Both the position numbers and the translations under genes were made by a program. 64,000 bases of DNA from Nanobdellota archaeon (GTDB taxonomy: Archaea > Nanobdellota > Nanobdellia > Woesearchaeales > UBA9642), in assembly GCA_021813435.1 (NCBI GenBank), contig JAKAKR010000014.1:34889-98888 (forward strand), written 5' to 3'. Below the pieces are notes generated by a model. The model was not told the origin of the DNA and did no database searches. It was given only the letters and a program-made list of their open reading frames with translations. Below, piece after piece: positions 1-9,092 of the stretch. Numbering within the stretch: position 1 is the first letter of the stretch; the number at the start of each line of letters is the position of its first letter.

Positions 1-962
1 TCTTCATCTATTTTTCTAGAACCAATTAATTTTTTACCTCGTGGTATAACGAAATAAGTGTATTCATGTGAGTAAGAAAAGTTTGTTCCTTGAACTCCTC
101 TAGGATTATGCACTATCGTAACACAATGCTTCTCATATTCATCAAATATTTCATCCAAAAGAACTCCTAAATACGCCTGTTCATTATCATCAATAGCAAC
201 AATTAGAACGCCGTTTTCTGAAAGCAATTGTTTGGCTACCTCTAATCTATTTTTCATAAATGTTAACCAAGACGAATGCTTGAAATTATTATTGTAAGTA
301 AATGTATCTCCCATTCCACCACTATTATATGGGGGATCAATATAGATGCACTTAATTTTTTTCTGAAATTCTTTTTTTAAAGAATGCAATGTAAGAAGAT
401 TATTTCCTTTTATTACGAGATTCTCTCTAATATTTCCTTCGGTATCTCTTTTTAAATCTGTAACTTTCTCAACACCTTTTGCAGTGAATTTTTTGAAGCC
501 AGTTAAAACCTTCGGATCAAATAATCTATCAATTTCGTCTTGTGCTAGTATTTCATTAAAAAATATTTCATTTCTTTTTTGATCTTCTAAAGTCATTCCT
601 CCTTCCAGAACACAATCCTTGAAAGGCCATACCAATGCAACTTCTTTTCTTTCATTTAAGAATTTACCATCGATGTTTAACCCGATTTTATTTTTAAATT
701 TAGTATATGAATCACTGAGGAAGTTTTTATCTTGAATGTAATCTATGAATTTATTGATCTCGAAAACCCAATGATTTTTTATTTCTGTAAAGAATTTCTC
801 TTTGATATCTTTATCATCCAAAAGTGCTTCAATTAATTTTTTATCAATTTTAAGTGCTTCATTGATAACTTCGCTTCGTAATAATTCGCCTGATTCTTCA
901 TCAACGAAACGTAAGTCTTTTTTTAATAAGGTGGTAAGCTTTTTGTTAAAATCTTGTGTCAT
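1..962 (-). CDS. Site-specific DNA methyltransferase, type III Mod-like (partial, runs off the left edge)
   Basis: Minus-strand reading frame from ATG at 962 with MTQDFNKKLTTLLKKDLRFVDEESGELL..., containing KIKCIYIDPPYNSGG (DPPY motif IV) and a downstream AIDDNE segment typical of type III Mod proteins; absent from the ORF track because it is truncated. Confidence 0.88.
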   Translation of the reverse strand, partial: MTQDFNKKLTTLLKKDLRFVDEESGELLRSEVINEALKIDKKLIEALLDDKDIKEKFFTEIKNHWVFEINKFIDYIQDKNFLSDSYTKFKNKIGLNIDGKFLNERKEVALVWPFKDCVLEGGMTLEDQKRNEIFFNEILAQDEIDRLFDPKVLTGFKKFTAKGVEKVTDLKRDTEGNIRENLVIKGNNLLTLHSLKKEFQKKIKCIYIDPPYNSGGMGDTFTYNNNFKHSSWLTFMKNRLEVAKQLLSENGVLIVAIDDNEQAYLGVLLDEIFDEYEKHCVTIVHNPRGVQGTNFSYSHEYTYFVIPRGKKLIGSRKIDE

Positions 963-1013
963 TTTTATACCCCGCAATGTTTCAATATGCTGTCTTTTTA
1001 ATGTTTTCTTTTT

Positions 1014-1523
1014 TTATCTTAATCCAGATAGAACCATCGCTGCGAATTCGTGGCTTTGATTTAGTTGAGATTCATCGCCGTACAGATTCATATCTATAGT
1101 GGTATTTTTCCATTCCGTCAAATCTTCTCTTTTATCTAAATTTGACACTAATGTATGTGCTAAGTGATTTCTTATATTATTTATTCTATATAAGTGTTTT
1201 ATCAACTCGCTAATTTTAAAGGATTTTCCTTCTGTTATTTCTACATTTACTATTGATTTTTTATTATTAAATATGAATTTGTTAGAGTATATCTTTGTTA
1301 AGAATTGATTATATCTTGATTCCTTAAAGATATCTTCTATTATGTGGATCTTCCTTCCAAAATCCATGTTGTCTAAAATTAGTGCATTGAGAAATGAACC
1401 TCCAGAATATGTTTCAGAAGCAGTTTTAAAGATGAAATGTGATATTATCATATCCATATAATTGTCTATATTCAAATGGCAGTGTATTGCTCTAAGTCTA
1501 AATGAATTAACATCGTCACCCAT
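1014..1523 (-). CDS. HEPN-like protein (candidate RNase/toxin or accessory defence protein)
   Basis: 169 aa helical protein; RNHLAH matches the R-X4-H HEPN motif; tightly packed between a PD-(D/E)XK gene and mod. Confidence 0.5.
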   Translation of the reverse strand: MGDDVNSFRLRAIHCHLNIDNYMDMIISHFIFKTASETYSGGSFLNALILDNMDFGRKIHIIEDIFKESRYNQFLTKIYSNKFIFNNKKSIVNVEITEGKSFKISELIKHLYRINNIRNHLAHTLVSNLDKREDLTEWKNTTIDMNLYGDESQLNQSHEFAAMVLSGLR

Positions 1524-1525
1524 GA

Positions 1526-2716
1526 TTATTCTCCGTCATTCTTTCCCAAACTTATTCTATGATTCTTCTCAATCTCGAAGTATTTTTCAACTTTTCGTCG
1601 TATATCCGAAGGCCAATCATCGACCGCTTTCTTTAGTGCGTTCGTGTCCAATCCAGATACTTCTTGCCACTTCTTTAATTTATGTAATAACTCTTCTAAT
1701 TCTGTACGTTCAGGAGTACCTTTCGAAGGAACAGATACCGATTCATACTCCTTCACAGAGACTTTTTTATCTGAACCAAATATAGTATTTACTTCATGGT
1801 CTTTAGAATACTTAATCAACGCCTCTTTCAGGTCTTCTAGTTCTTTATCGAGTTCTTGTTCAACTTTCTTCTTTTGAGCATAGACTTCAGCGTATTTATT
1901 GACTAATTTTACGCCGTCTTCCTTTAGATATTTATTTGCCGGCAATTCCATTGTTTTGTATTTATGTTTCCATGCAGGACAGATCTGCTGATATTCACAC
2001 CAATTACATAGACCGCTAACTGTTGGCTCGAACTTCTTCTCTTTCTCAACTTGAGAGATTACCCCCAATATCTCTTTCTTTAACTCTTTTAATTCGGAAA
2101 CAGTCCTCTCAGTAGTGAGTTCTTTGTCAAACACTACTAGATGCCACACTAGCTTAACTTTCTTGGCATCCTTGAAATTCTCTCTAACCCATATAGAATA
2201 TAGTGCTAATTGTCTATCCTCTTCGAGCTTTGATTGTACCGGCATCTTAGAATACGTCTTATAATCATGTATCTCATAATGACCTTTGGATTTTTCTAAT
2301 AATAAGTCAATTCTTACATGATACCAATAATCCGGCTTCAATTCTAGCTTATATTCAGTCTCAACACCTATTATTCGCCCTTGATTGAATGGATGATATG
2401 TTTTATAATAGTCTCGGATGAATCTTTCTCCTTGCTTCTTATAATGCTCCTGCTTAAAGCCAGGATCCATCTTAACATCTTTATGCCATGTCTTATCCCA
2501 CAAATCATTATAGAAATCAATGAGTTCATCAACAGTATCAAGCTTTTCCTTCAACAAATCTCGGTAAAGCTTCTCAAACACTTCGTGAACACGCTTACCG
2601 AGAAAAAGACTAATCGCTTCAGGCAATTCGATATCCTCTTTATCCACATATTTAAATTTATACTTAAGTTTACAATCTTCAAAACATGTTAATTTGGAGT
2701 GAGAGTAGTCGGTCAT
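1526..2716 (-). CDS. PD-(D/E)XK nuclease family protein (RecB/AddB/Cas4-like, probable Fe-S cluster)
   Basis: SKLTCFEDCKLKYKF N-term, VRIDLLLE...YEIHDYKTY nuclease motifs, C-terminal CNWCEYQQICP cysteines. Confidence 0.85.
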   Translation of the reverse strand: MTDYSHSKLTCFEDCKLKYKFKYVDKEDIELPEAISLFLGKRVHEVFEKLYRDLLKEKLDTVDELIDFYNDLWDKTWHKDVKMDPGFKQEHYKKQGERFIRDYYKTYHPFNQGRIIGVETEYKLELKPDYWYHVRIDLLLEKSKGHYEIHDYKTYSKMPVQSKLEEDRQLALYSIWVRENFKDAKKVKLVWHLVVFDKELTTERTVSELKELKKEILGVISQVEKEKKFEPTVSGLCNWCEYQQICPAWKHKYKTMELPANKYLKEDGVKLVNKYAEVYAQKKKVEQELDKELEDLKEALIKYSKDHEVNTIFGSDKKVSVKEYESVSVPSKGTPERTELEELLHKLKKWQEVSGLDTNALKKAVDDWPSDIRRKVEKYFEIEKNHRISLGKNDGE

Positions 2717-2720
2717 TTTT

Positions 2721-3194
2721 TTATTTACTCGAGTGTTTGCTAAACTTGTGTGTTGTTTTATTATTGAATTCTGGAAGTCTTCGGAACTTATCTAAATATT
2801 TTGCAATCATAACATATTCATGTTTAGCCACTTCCCCCATTTTTTTCCAATCCCCTGTTTTTGGATTGGTGGTATCTGCATCGATGTACGAAACGGACGT
2901 GTATAATTTGCTTATTAATTTATTATACTGCGGGTACTTATATCTTACGCGATCAGCACCGCCATGTTGTAATTTTCCTTTGATAGTATTATCAAATTGC
3001 TTTAATCGCGCTTTTAGTCCACCTTTGGAATTAGTCATCCCTATATATATTATCTCTTTTATTAGGGAAAATTTTTTCCCTGTAATATTTTTATCGGTTT
3101 TTGCAATAATATATACCCCGGGATAATTGATTTGGGGGATATTGTCTCTGTTGTTCCAATCGGTCCATCTTGAAAATGGCATCACTTTTATCAC
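2721..3194 (-). CDS. GIY-YIG nuclease-like protein
   Basis: GVYIIA...EIIYIGMTNSKGGLKARLKQF matches GIY-YIG N-terminal motifs. Confidence 0.65.
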   Translation of the reverse strand: MIKVMPFSRWTDWNNRDNIPQINYPGVYIIAKTDKNITGKKFSLIKEIIYIGMTNSKGGLKARLKQFDNTIKGKLQHGGADRVRYKYPQYNKLISKLYTSVSYIDADTTNPKTGDWKKMGEVAKHEYVMIAKYLDKFRRLPEFNNKTTHKFSKHSSK

Positions 3195-3207
3195 CGCGCA
3201 ATTTTTT

Positions 3208-3621
3208 TCACGTTTTATCTTCTCTTTGTATCTTATCCAATACGAGGTTAATTATAACTAAAACTATTGTAAACAAAAGAATAAAAAGACCGCTTCCTCT
3301 GAATCCACGAAGACTTATAATGACACTCATAATTACCCCAATAGATACTGGGGCGAGTATGGCTGCTATAACTAATTTTTGGGCGCCCTCTTTTCTGTTC
3401 GACATATGTCTGAACTTATTAAACTCTTCTTCTATCTGTGTGAAATATTTAGCACGTTCCTTTTTGATTAGCTTATTGAAAATTATTTTTACACTAAAAA
3501 ATATAAATAAGATTGGATACGTGATATAAATAACAAACCAGAATAGGAGATGGAGAAGTATCGCTAATTGACCGATTCTTTTAAAAAAATTAATAATATC
3601 GTGATCTTGGTTTGTATTCAT
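3208..3621 (-). CDS. Hypothetical membrane protein
   Basis: 137 aa with several hydrophobic segments. Confidence 0.6.
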   Translation of the reverse strand: MNTNQDHDIINFFKRIGQLAILLHLLFWFVIYITYPILFIFFSVKIIFNKLIKKERAKYFTQIEEEFNKFRHMSNRKEGAQKLVIAAILAPVSIGVIMSVIISLRGFRGSGLFILLFTIVLVIINLVLDKIQREDKT

Positions 3622-3633
3622 TCTGTGTGGTCT

Positions 3634-3825
3634 CTAAACATGTTTTCTTTCACAGTATCCATTGCCGCATTTAGGGCACTTGCTAAAAAAACAAATATTA
3701 CATCCTACATAGCCGCATTTTTTGCAAATGTTTTCTGTTGTAGTATATCTCTTACAACTTTTACAGCTTTTGCTCATAGTCACACCTCGTGTTGTGTCGG
3801 CGTTTATGTATTTATCTTCTCCCAT
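3634..3825 (-). CDS. Small zinc-ribbon protein (likely start at internal MSKSCKSC)
   Basis: Multiple CxxC pairs: CKSC, CKKC, CNIC, CPKC. Confidence 0.55.
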   Translation of the reverse strand: MGEDKYINADTTRGVTMSKSCKSCKRYTTTENICKKCGYVGCNICFFSKCPKCGNGYCERKHV

Positions 3826-4295
3826 TCATCTAATTTCTTCTTGAACGGCGTAGCGTTCGCAGATGATGTTGAAGGCATAATGAAGTACTTAACTCCATCG
3901 AATCGTTCGATATGCTTATCGTACTCCTCAGCAGATTTTTTTCCGTTGAAAACAATCGTATTGATAGATAGATAATTATCTAATAATTTACCAATCTCGT
4001 TTGGTGTACCATCAGTTATTGCAGAATCTGAACTCCCCTTTCGTTCACACGATTCTAAAGAATCCCACAGTCCGACATGATTCCTAAGCAATTGCTCAAC
4101 GCGCGCAGCATAACTGATCGTGGGATCAAAATCATATAATTGTCCCATGATCTTCCAGAATTGGTTTCTGGGATTCGCGTAATATTCCTGTTTTTTTATT
4201 GACTCATCGCTCGGCATTGATCCTAATATGAGAATTTCTGTCTTATCATTGACTACGGGTTCTAATGACTTTTTCATGAATCCCCCAGTATCCAT
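3804..4295 (-). CDS. DNA-deoxyinosine (hypoxanthine) glycosylase, UDG superfamily family 6-like
   Basis: LILGSMPSDESIKKQEYYANPRNQFWKIMG and MPSTSSANA motifs. Confidence 0.8.
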   Translation of the reverse strand: MDTGGFMKKSLEPVVNDKTEILILGSMPSDESIKKQEYYANPRNQFWKIMGQLYDFDPTISYAARVEQLLRNHVGLWDSLESCERKGSSDSAITDGTPNEIGKLLDNYLSINTIVFNGKKSAEEYDKHIERFDGVKYFIMPSTSSANATPFKKKLDEWEKINT

Positions 4296-4499
4296 TTCTA
4301 TATCTTCCTTTATATAGTTAACGCAAATATTCTATATGTTTTGTGCTCACTCCCCGCACGAAAAAATCCGACTTGCGGATTTTAGCGTCCTAAAAATTCG
4401 CTTTTCTGGGCAGAATCCTCTTTGCGAATTTTTTTGACTCTCCACTGCTGCATAAACTATATAAGGAGTGTATTGTTCTTTATAGTTGGAGCGAGAGCT

Positions 4500-7400
4500 A
4501 TGACGATTAGCTTTATGGATAAGCCCTATGCGGAAGATGAAACGTTAGAGATATTCATACCGCTCGTAAAAACCTGGTTTCAGAGCAAATTCGGCCATTT
4601 CTCCCCGCCGCAGACATTCTCGGTCAATCATATCCATAAAAAAAAGAACACCTTGATCTCAAGCCCCACAGGCTCTGGCAAGACGCTTTCTGCGTTTGCA
4701 GCAATCCTGAATGAACTCATCGCTTTATCGTCTAAAGACCAATTGGAGAACAGGGTCTATTGCATCTATATCTCTCCATTAAAGGCCCTTGCAAACGACA
4801 TTGAACGAAACCTTAACACGCCATTAGAAGAGATCAAGTCCTTAGCAGAAGAAAAGGTCAAGGGCGCTTCAAAAAAGATCAATCTCAAAGTCGCCATCAG
4901 GACAGGCGACACCACTACCTCTGAAAAAGCGGCAATGCTCAAAAAGACCCCGCACATACTGATAACGACCCCGGAATCATTCACGATCATGCTCACCAGC
5001 CAAAAATTTCGTGAAAAGATGCGCGCAGTCGACTGGGTCATTGTCGACGAGATCCATGCATTAGCATCCTCCAAGCGGGGAACACAATTAATGGTCGGGC
5101 TTGAACGATTGCACGCATTAGTACAACAAAACACCCCGGAAAAGGCATTCACGCGCATAGGACTATCAGCAACTGTTTCACCACTGGAAAAGATTGCGCA
5201 ATTTCTTGTCGGAATGGAACACGCAGGGTTAGGACAGTTCCGTGACTGCGACATCATTGATGTCCAGGCAATAAAAAAATTAGACCTCAAGGTCTTAAGC
5301 CCAGTGCCTGACCTTATCGCTTCAGACTATACCACGACCTCAACAGCACTCTACAAACTTCTGGACTCACTCATCCAAAGCCATAAGACCACACTCATAT
5401 TTACCAATACCCGGTCAGCAACAGAGCGCATAGTCCACCACTTAAAGGACCGGTTCCCCCAGAATTATACTAAACTTGAAGAGGGAGAGGATGTCAGGAC
5501 CGCTAAGGACGCAACTGATATTGATGAACTCCAGAAGATCACTGCGCAATCCTATATCGGCGCGCACCATTCATCATTAAGCAAGGAACACCGGCTCAAT
5601 ATCGAGAGGCGATTGAAAGAAGGCAAACTCAAATGCGTAGTCTCAAGTACAAGCCTCGAACTCGGAATAGACATCGGCTACATTGACCTTGTCATTCTTT
5701 TAGGAAGCCCGAAGAGTGTCGCGCGCGCATTGCAGCGCATCGGACGATCAGGACATAAACTCCATGATGTCAGCAAGGGACGCATCATAGTCCAGGACCG
5801 GGATGATCTTGTCGAATGCGCAGTACTCCTGAAGGCAGCGATTGAAAAAAAGATCGACAAGGTGTCAATCCCAGAAAATGCTCTTGACGTACTCGCGCAG
5901 GAAATCTACGGCATGGCAATAGAGGATCCCAAGCATATCGACGAGATATTTCGCATCATCACTGCAGCATACCCTTACCGCAATCTCAAACGCGAATCAT
6001 TCACCGGAATCATCAACTACCTTGCAGGACAATACGTCTCTTTAGAAGAGCGTCACGTCTACGCCAAGATCTGGTTTGACCCGGATACTGGAATGATCGG
6101 CAAGAAAGGAAAACTTGCACGCATGCTCTACCTGACAAACCTGGGCACAATCCCTGACGAATCATTCGTCACAGTAAAATTGCAAGGGTCAGGAACTGAT
6201 GAGAAAGGAGCATTCATCGGAAAGATCGACGAACAATTCCTGGAACGATTAAAAAAAGGTGACGTATTCGTTTTAGGAGGAAACACGTACGAGTATATCC
6301 ACAGCCAGGGCATGACTGCATTCGTCAAATCATCAATCAATCGCCCGCCCACTGTTCCAAGTTGGGTCTCAGAGACACTCCCACTCTCATTTGATCTTGC
6401 CCATGAGATCGGAAGATTTCGCAGGTACATGAATGAATACTTTGAGAAAGACGCCCCGCGAATAGAGATCGAGCGATTCATCAACACCTACCTTTATGTC
6501 GACGAATACGGTGCAAAGGCAATCTATAATTATTTTCGTGACCAATACGCATTCTCAAAGATCCCGACAGACAAAAGACTGCTCATAGAATACTTCAATG
6601 ACGGGCAGCATAAATACATCCTCTTCCACGCATTATACGGCAGAAGGGTCAATGATGTCTTAAGCCGCGCGCTCGGCTATGTCATCAGCAGGATGCAGCA
6701 CAAGGATGTAGAGATCAATATCAATGACAATGGATTCTATATCAGAACGCAGGACACCATCCAGGCGTCACGCGCATTCAAACTCATCAAATCACAGGAC
6801 TTGCGCAAGATTGCAGAATTATCCTTAGACAAGACTGAAGTTCTTGCGCGAAGATTCAGGCATTGCGCTGCGCGCTCACTCATGATCCTGCGCAGTTATA
6901 TGGGCAAACGAAAGACTGTCAGCCGCCAGCAGTTGAACTCAAAATTCTTAATCAGCAGTGTTCGAAGGATAAGCGAAGATTTCCCTATCCTTAAAGAGGC
7001 AAAGCGCGAAGTCCTTGAGGACTTGATGGATATTGCGCATGCAACACAGGTCTTTGCAGAGATAGAATCAGGACGGATACACATCGAAGAATATTCAACA
7101 GACATCCCCAGTCCCTTTGCATTCAACCTCATCACCATGGGCTATACTGACATCATGAAAATAGAGGATCGGATAGCATTCGTAAAGCGCATGCATGAGA
7201 TGGTCCAGGCAAAGATCTCACTAAAAAATGGTCGGGAAAAACCCTTGACCATAACACCGCAAGAATTTGATTATGACACCTTCTGGAAGGATGAGACTGC
7301 GCAGCGTGAAGAACTCGAATCCGAGAAACTTGAACAATTAAAGCGCATGGCGTGGTCGCTTGAAAACATTCCTTATCCCCTGCGCGAGCACATGGTTGAA

Positions 7401-7565
7401 ATCCTTGAAGGAAAGACTGCGGTGCGCGAGGACTTTATCAGCGCATTGAAACTTCTGAAACAGGACATCATGCAGCACTGGCCAAAAGAACTCTGGAAGG
7501 CGCTCTACGCGCGGCTCATTGCATTAGGGGAACTTGAGAAAGATTTTCTGGACAATCACTCATGA
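4500..7565 (+). CDS. lhr: Lhr-type ATP-dependent helicase
   Basis: SSPTGSGKT, DEIHAL, LSATVSP, SLELGIDIG, QRIGRSGH helicase motifs; start reset to MTISFMDKPY at 4500. Confidence 0.92.
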   Translation: MTISFMDKPYAEDETLEIFIPLVKTWFQSKFGHFSPPQTFSVNHIHKKKNTLISSPTGSGKTLSAFAAILNELIALSSKDQLENRVYCIYISPLKALANDIERNLNTPLEEIKSLAEEKVKGASKKINLKVAIRTGDTTTSEKAAMLKKTPHILITTPESFTIMLTSQKFREKMRAVDWVIVDEIHALASSKRGTQLMVGLERLHALVQQNTPEKAFTRIGLSATVSPLEKIAQFLVGMEHAGLGQFRDCDIIDVQAIKKLDLKVLSPVPDLIASDYTTTSTALYKLLDSLIQSHKTTLIFTNTRSATERIVHHLKDRFPQNYTKLEEGEDVRTAKDATDIDELQKITAQSYIGAHHSSLSKEHRLNIERRLKEGKLKCVVSSTSLELGIDIGYIDLVILLGSPKSVARALQRIGRSGHKLHDVSKGRIIVQDRDDLVECAVLLKAAIEKKIDKVSIPENALDVLAQEIYGMAIEDPKHIDEIFRIITAAYPYRNLKRESFTGIINYLAGQYVSLEERHVYAKIWFDPDTGMIGKKGKLARMLYLTNLGTIPDESFVTVKLQGSGTDEKGAFIGKIDEQFLERLKKGDVFVLGGNTYEYIHSQGMTAFVKSSINRPPTVPSWVSETLPLSFDLAHEIGRFRRYMNEYFEKDAPRIEIERFINTYLYVDEYGAKAIYNYFRDQYAFSKIPTDKRLLIEYFNDGQHKYILFHALYGRRVNDVLSRALGYVISRMQHKDVEININDNGFYIRTQDTIQASRAFKLIKSQDLRKIAELSLDKTEVLARRFRHCAARSLMILRSYMGKRKTVSRQQLNSKFLISSVRRISEDFPILKEAKREVLEDLMDIAHATQVFAEIESGRIHIEEYSTDIPSPFAFNLITMGYTDIMKIEDRIAFVKRMHEMVQAKISLKNGREKPLTITPQEFDYDTFWKDETAQREELESEKLEQLKRMAWSLENIPYPLREHMVEILEGKTAVREDFISALKLLKQDIMQHWPKELWKALYARLIALGELEKDFLDNHS

Positions 7566-7880
7566 TTGCGATGCTTGCCGTTGAGAGACTGCAATATAAT
7601 GCGTGATGCGCTCATCAATAGAAGGACGCTTCTGCTGTAGGGTATCCTCGATTTTTGCGCATAATGACTGCACTTCAGCGCTTAACCGTCGGGGGAACTG
7701 ATTACGTATCTTTGTGATGCTGCTATACAGTTCATCCGCGGCATAATAATCCATCCCCGGATCATATGCGTTCTGGAATGATTCCAATTGTGCGCGCGCC
7801 TTTTTCTCGTGATGAGTCTGGTACGCCTTGCGAAGAAAATATCCTGCACCAATGAGCACAGGAATGCCAATCCAGTTCAT
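7560..7880 (-). CDS. Hypothetical small membrane-anchored protein
   Basis: N-terminal hydrophobic segment; TATA-like TTTATATA upstream. Confidence 0.5.
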   Translation of the reverse strand: MNWIGIPVLIGAGYFLRKAYQTHHEKKARAQLESFQNAYDPGMDYYAADELYSSITKIRNQFPRRLSAEVQSLCAKIEDTLQQKRPSIDERITHYIAVSQRQASQS

Positions 7881-7952
7881 GCACTACCCGAGACATGTAG
7901 ATATATAAAATTTACGCTTTACTGCGGTGTCACGTTGAGAATTTTTGCATTG

Positions 7953-8044
7953 CAATGCCGCGCTCACATCGCGTAGAGTATCGCGTTTGATGACGAGTCA
8001 TTTGGAGCATGTATGGTTATCAGAAAGTTCGCTGGGCGGCATTG
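7953..8044. ncRNA. Structured element A, candidate ncRNA; homologous to 53511-53588
   Basis: Closed by 9-bp inverted repeat CAATGCCGC/GCGGCATTG; shared collinear blocks with element B in opposite orientation. Confidence 0.5.
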
Positions 8045-8068
8045 TTGCTGTGGTTGACATAATCCGTT

Positions 8069-8410
8069 TTACCACTTATCAACACTTGCATTCACTGATT
8101 CATACCAGGATCTTACAATATCCTTGATCTTTTGCTTGAGCAGTTCCTTGTTGCGCAGTTTATAGGTAAAGATGTATCCGCCGCCATCAAGATTTTCCTG
8201 GTAGCGCTCGACAAGCTCTTTGGAAAAGAATCGCTTCATCATCTTCTGGACTGTAGTGCGGTCAAGACTGAGCTTTTTGGAGATGTCCTGGATTGTGATC
8301 GGCTGCTTTTCCTTGATCATGAACTCGATCAGTTTATACTCTGACTTGCGCAAATCAAGACTGCAGCGTATGACTTCCTCGATCTTGATCGGTTTGCAGG
8401 CAAATTCCAT
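8069..8410 (-). CDS. HTH transcriptional regulator (TrmB/MarR-like)
   Basis: SEYKLIEFMIKEKQPITIQDISKKLSLDRTTVQKMMKRFFSKELVER winged-helix pattern; 4 nt downstream of thioredoxin. Confidence 0.75.
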   Translation of the reverse strand: MEFACKPIKIEEVIRCSLDLRKSEYKLIEFMIKEKQPITIQDISKKLSLDRTTVQKMMKRFFSKELVERYQENLDGGGYIFTYKLRNKELLKQKIKDIVRSWYESVNASVDKW

Positions 8411-8414
8411 AGGT

Positions 8415-8741
8415 TCACTTCAATAGCGATGATATCTTGGCTTTCATCACTGGCTTTGGCGCAAATCCTACAATACGGTTCACTTCCTTGCCGCCCTTGA
8501 TAAGGATCAGGCAGGGGATTCCCTGGACATTGAACTCCTCAGCATATTCCGGGTAATCTTCAGTATTGATCTTTCCAAAGCGCAGTTTTCCCTCAAAATC
8601 CTTATCTTTGGATAATTCCTCAAAGATTGGCTTGAGCATCATGCAAGGCCCGCACCAGTTCGCATAGAAATCAACAATGATCGGGACCTTGGCGTCTGTA
8701 GTTTCTTTCTTGAATGTTTGTGCAGTAAGTTCAGTAACCAT
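8415..8741 (-). CDS. trxA: Thioredoxin
   Basis: FYANWCGPCMMLKP active site; GIPCLILIKGG. Confidence 0.95.
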   Translation of the reverse strand: MVTELTAQTFKKETTDAKVPIIVDFYANWCGPCMMLKPIFEELSKDKDFEGKLRFGKINTEDYPEYAEEFNVQGIPCLILIKGGKEVNRIVGFAPKPVMKAKISSLLK

Positions 8742-8766
8742 ACGATTTCCTCCTGTGAATGTTTAG

Positions 8767-8778
8767 TTCACTAGTGAA
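8767..8778. promoter_or_regulatory. Perfect 12-nt palindrome TTCACTAGTGAA, candidate operator of the trx-HTH operon
   Basis: Lies between the minus-strand TATA-like TTTATATATTT and the GGAGG/ATG of thioredoxin. Confidence 0.5.
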
Positions 8779-8861
8779 GAAACGCTGCACAAATATATAA
8801 ACCTTGTGGAGGTGTGATTCAGAACAAAAGAAAAAGGCACTACCAAGAATATAACGTGGAT

Positions 8862-9023
8862 CTATACAAAGACATCTTCCTCAAAATCATCATCAGAATC
8901 CTTCTTCTCCTCTTTCTTGTGCTGGAATATCTTGGTATCGCGACGCGCAGGGATGGGCTCGTCATCTCTATCTTCATCGCCTAAATCAATGTCATCCGGG
9001 TCATCAGTGCTCCCTTTCGGCAT
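8862..9023 (-). CDS. Small acidic protein (53 aa)
   Basis: MPKGSTDDPDDIDLGDEDRDDEPIPARRDTKIFQHKKEEKKDSDDDFEEDVFV*; promoter-like TTTAAAAA upstream. Confidence 0.55.
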   Translation of the reverse strand: MPKGSTDDPDDIDLGDEDRDDEPIPARRDTKIFQHKKEEKKDSDDDFEEDVFV

Positions 9024-9092
9024 GATACTCTTGTAGAATAGACATTTAAAAAGGTTGTTATTTTAGTGGTGATACGTTAAAATTTCTGTGGA

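Noticed and set aside
4766-5290. 174-aa minus-strand ORF inside lhr and many other long antisense ORFs (e.g. 17677-18468, 32635-33126, 33169-33669, 54399-55130, 55152-55820)
   Set aside because: They are mirror frames of well-supported genes with biased composition and no recognisable domains.
7990-8030. C/D box sRNA call for element A because of TGATGA
   Set aside because: No matching D box (CTGA) pair, and element B lacks an intact TGATGA; the conserved blocks lie elsewhere.
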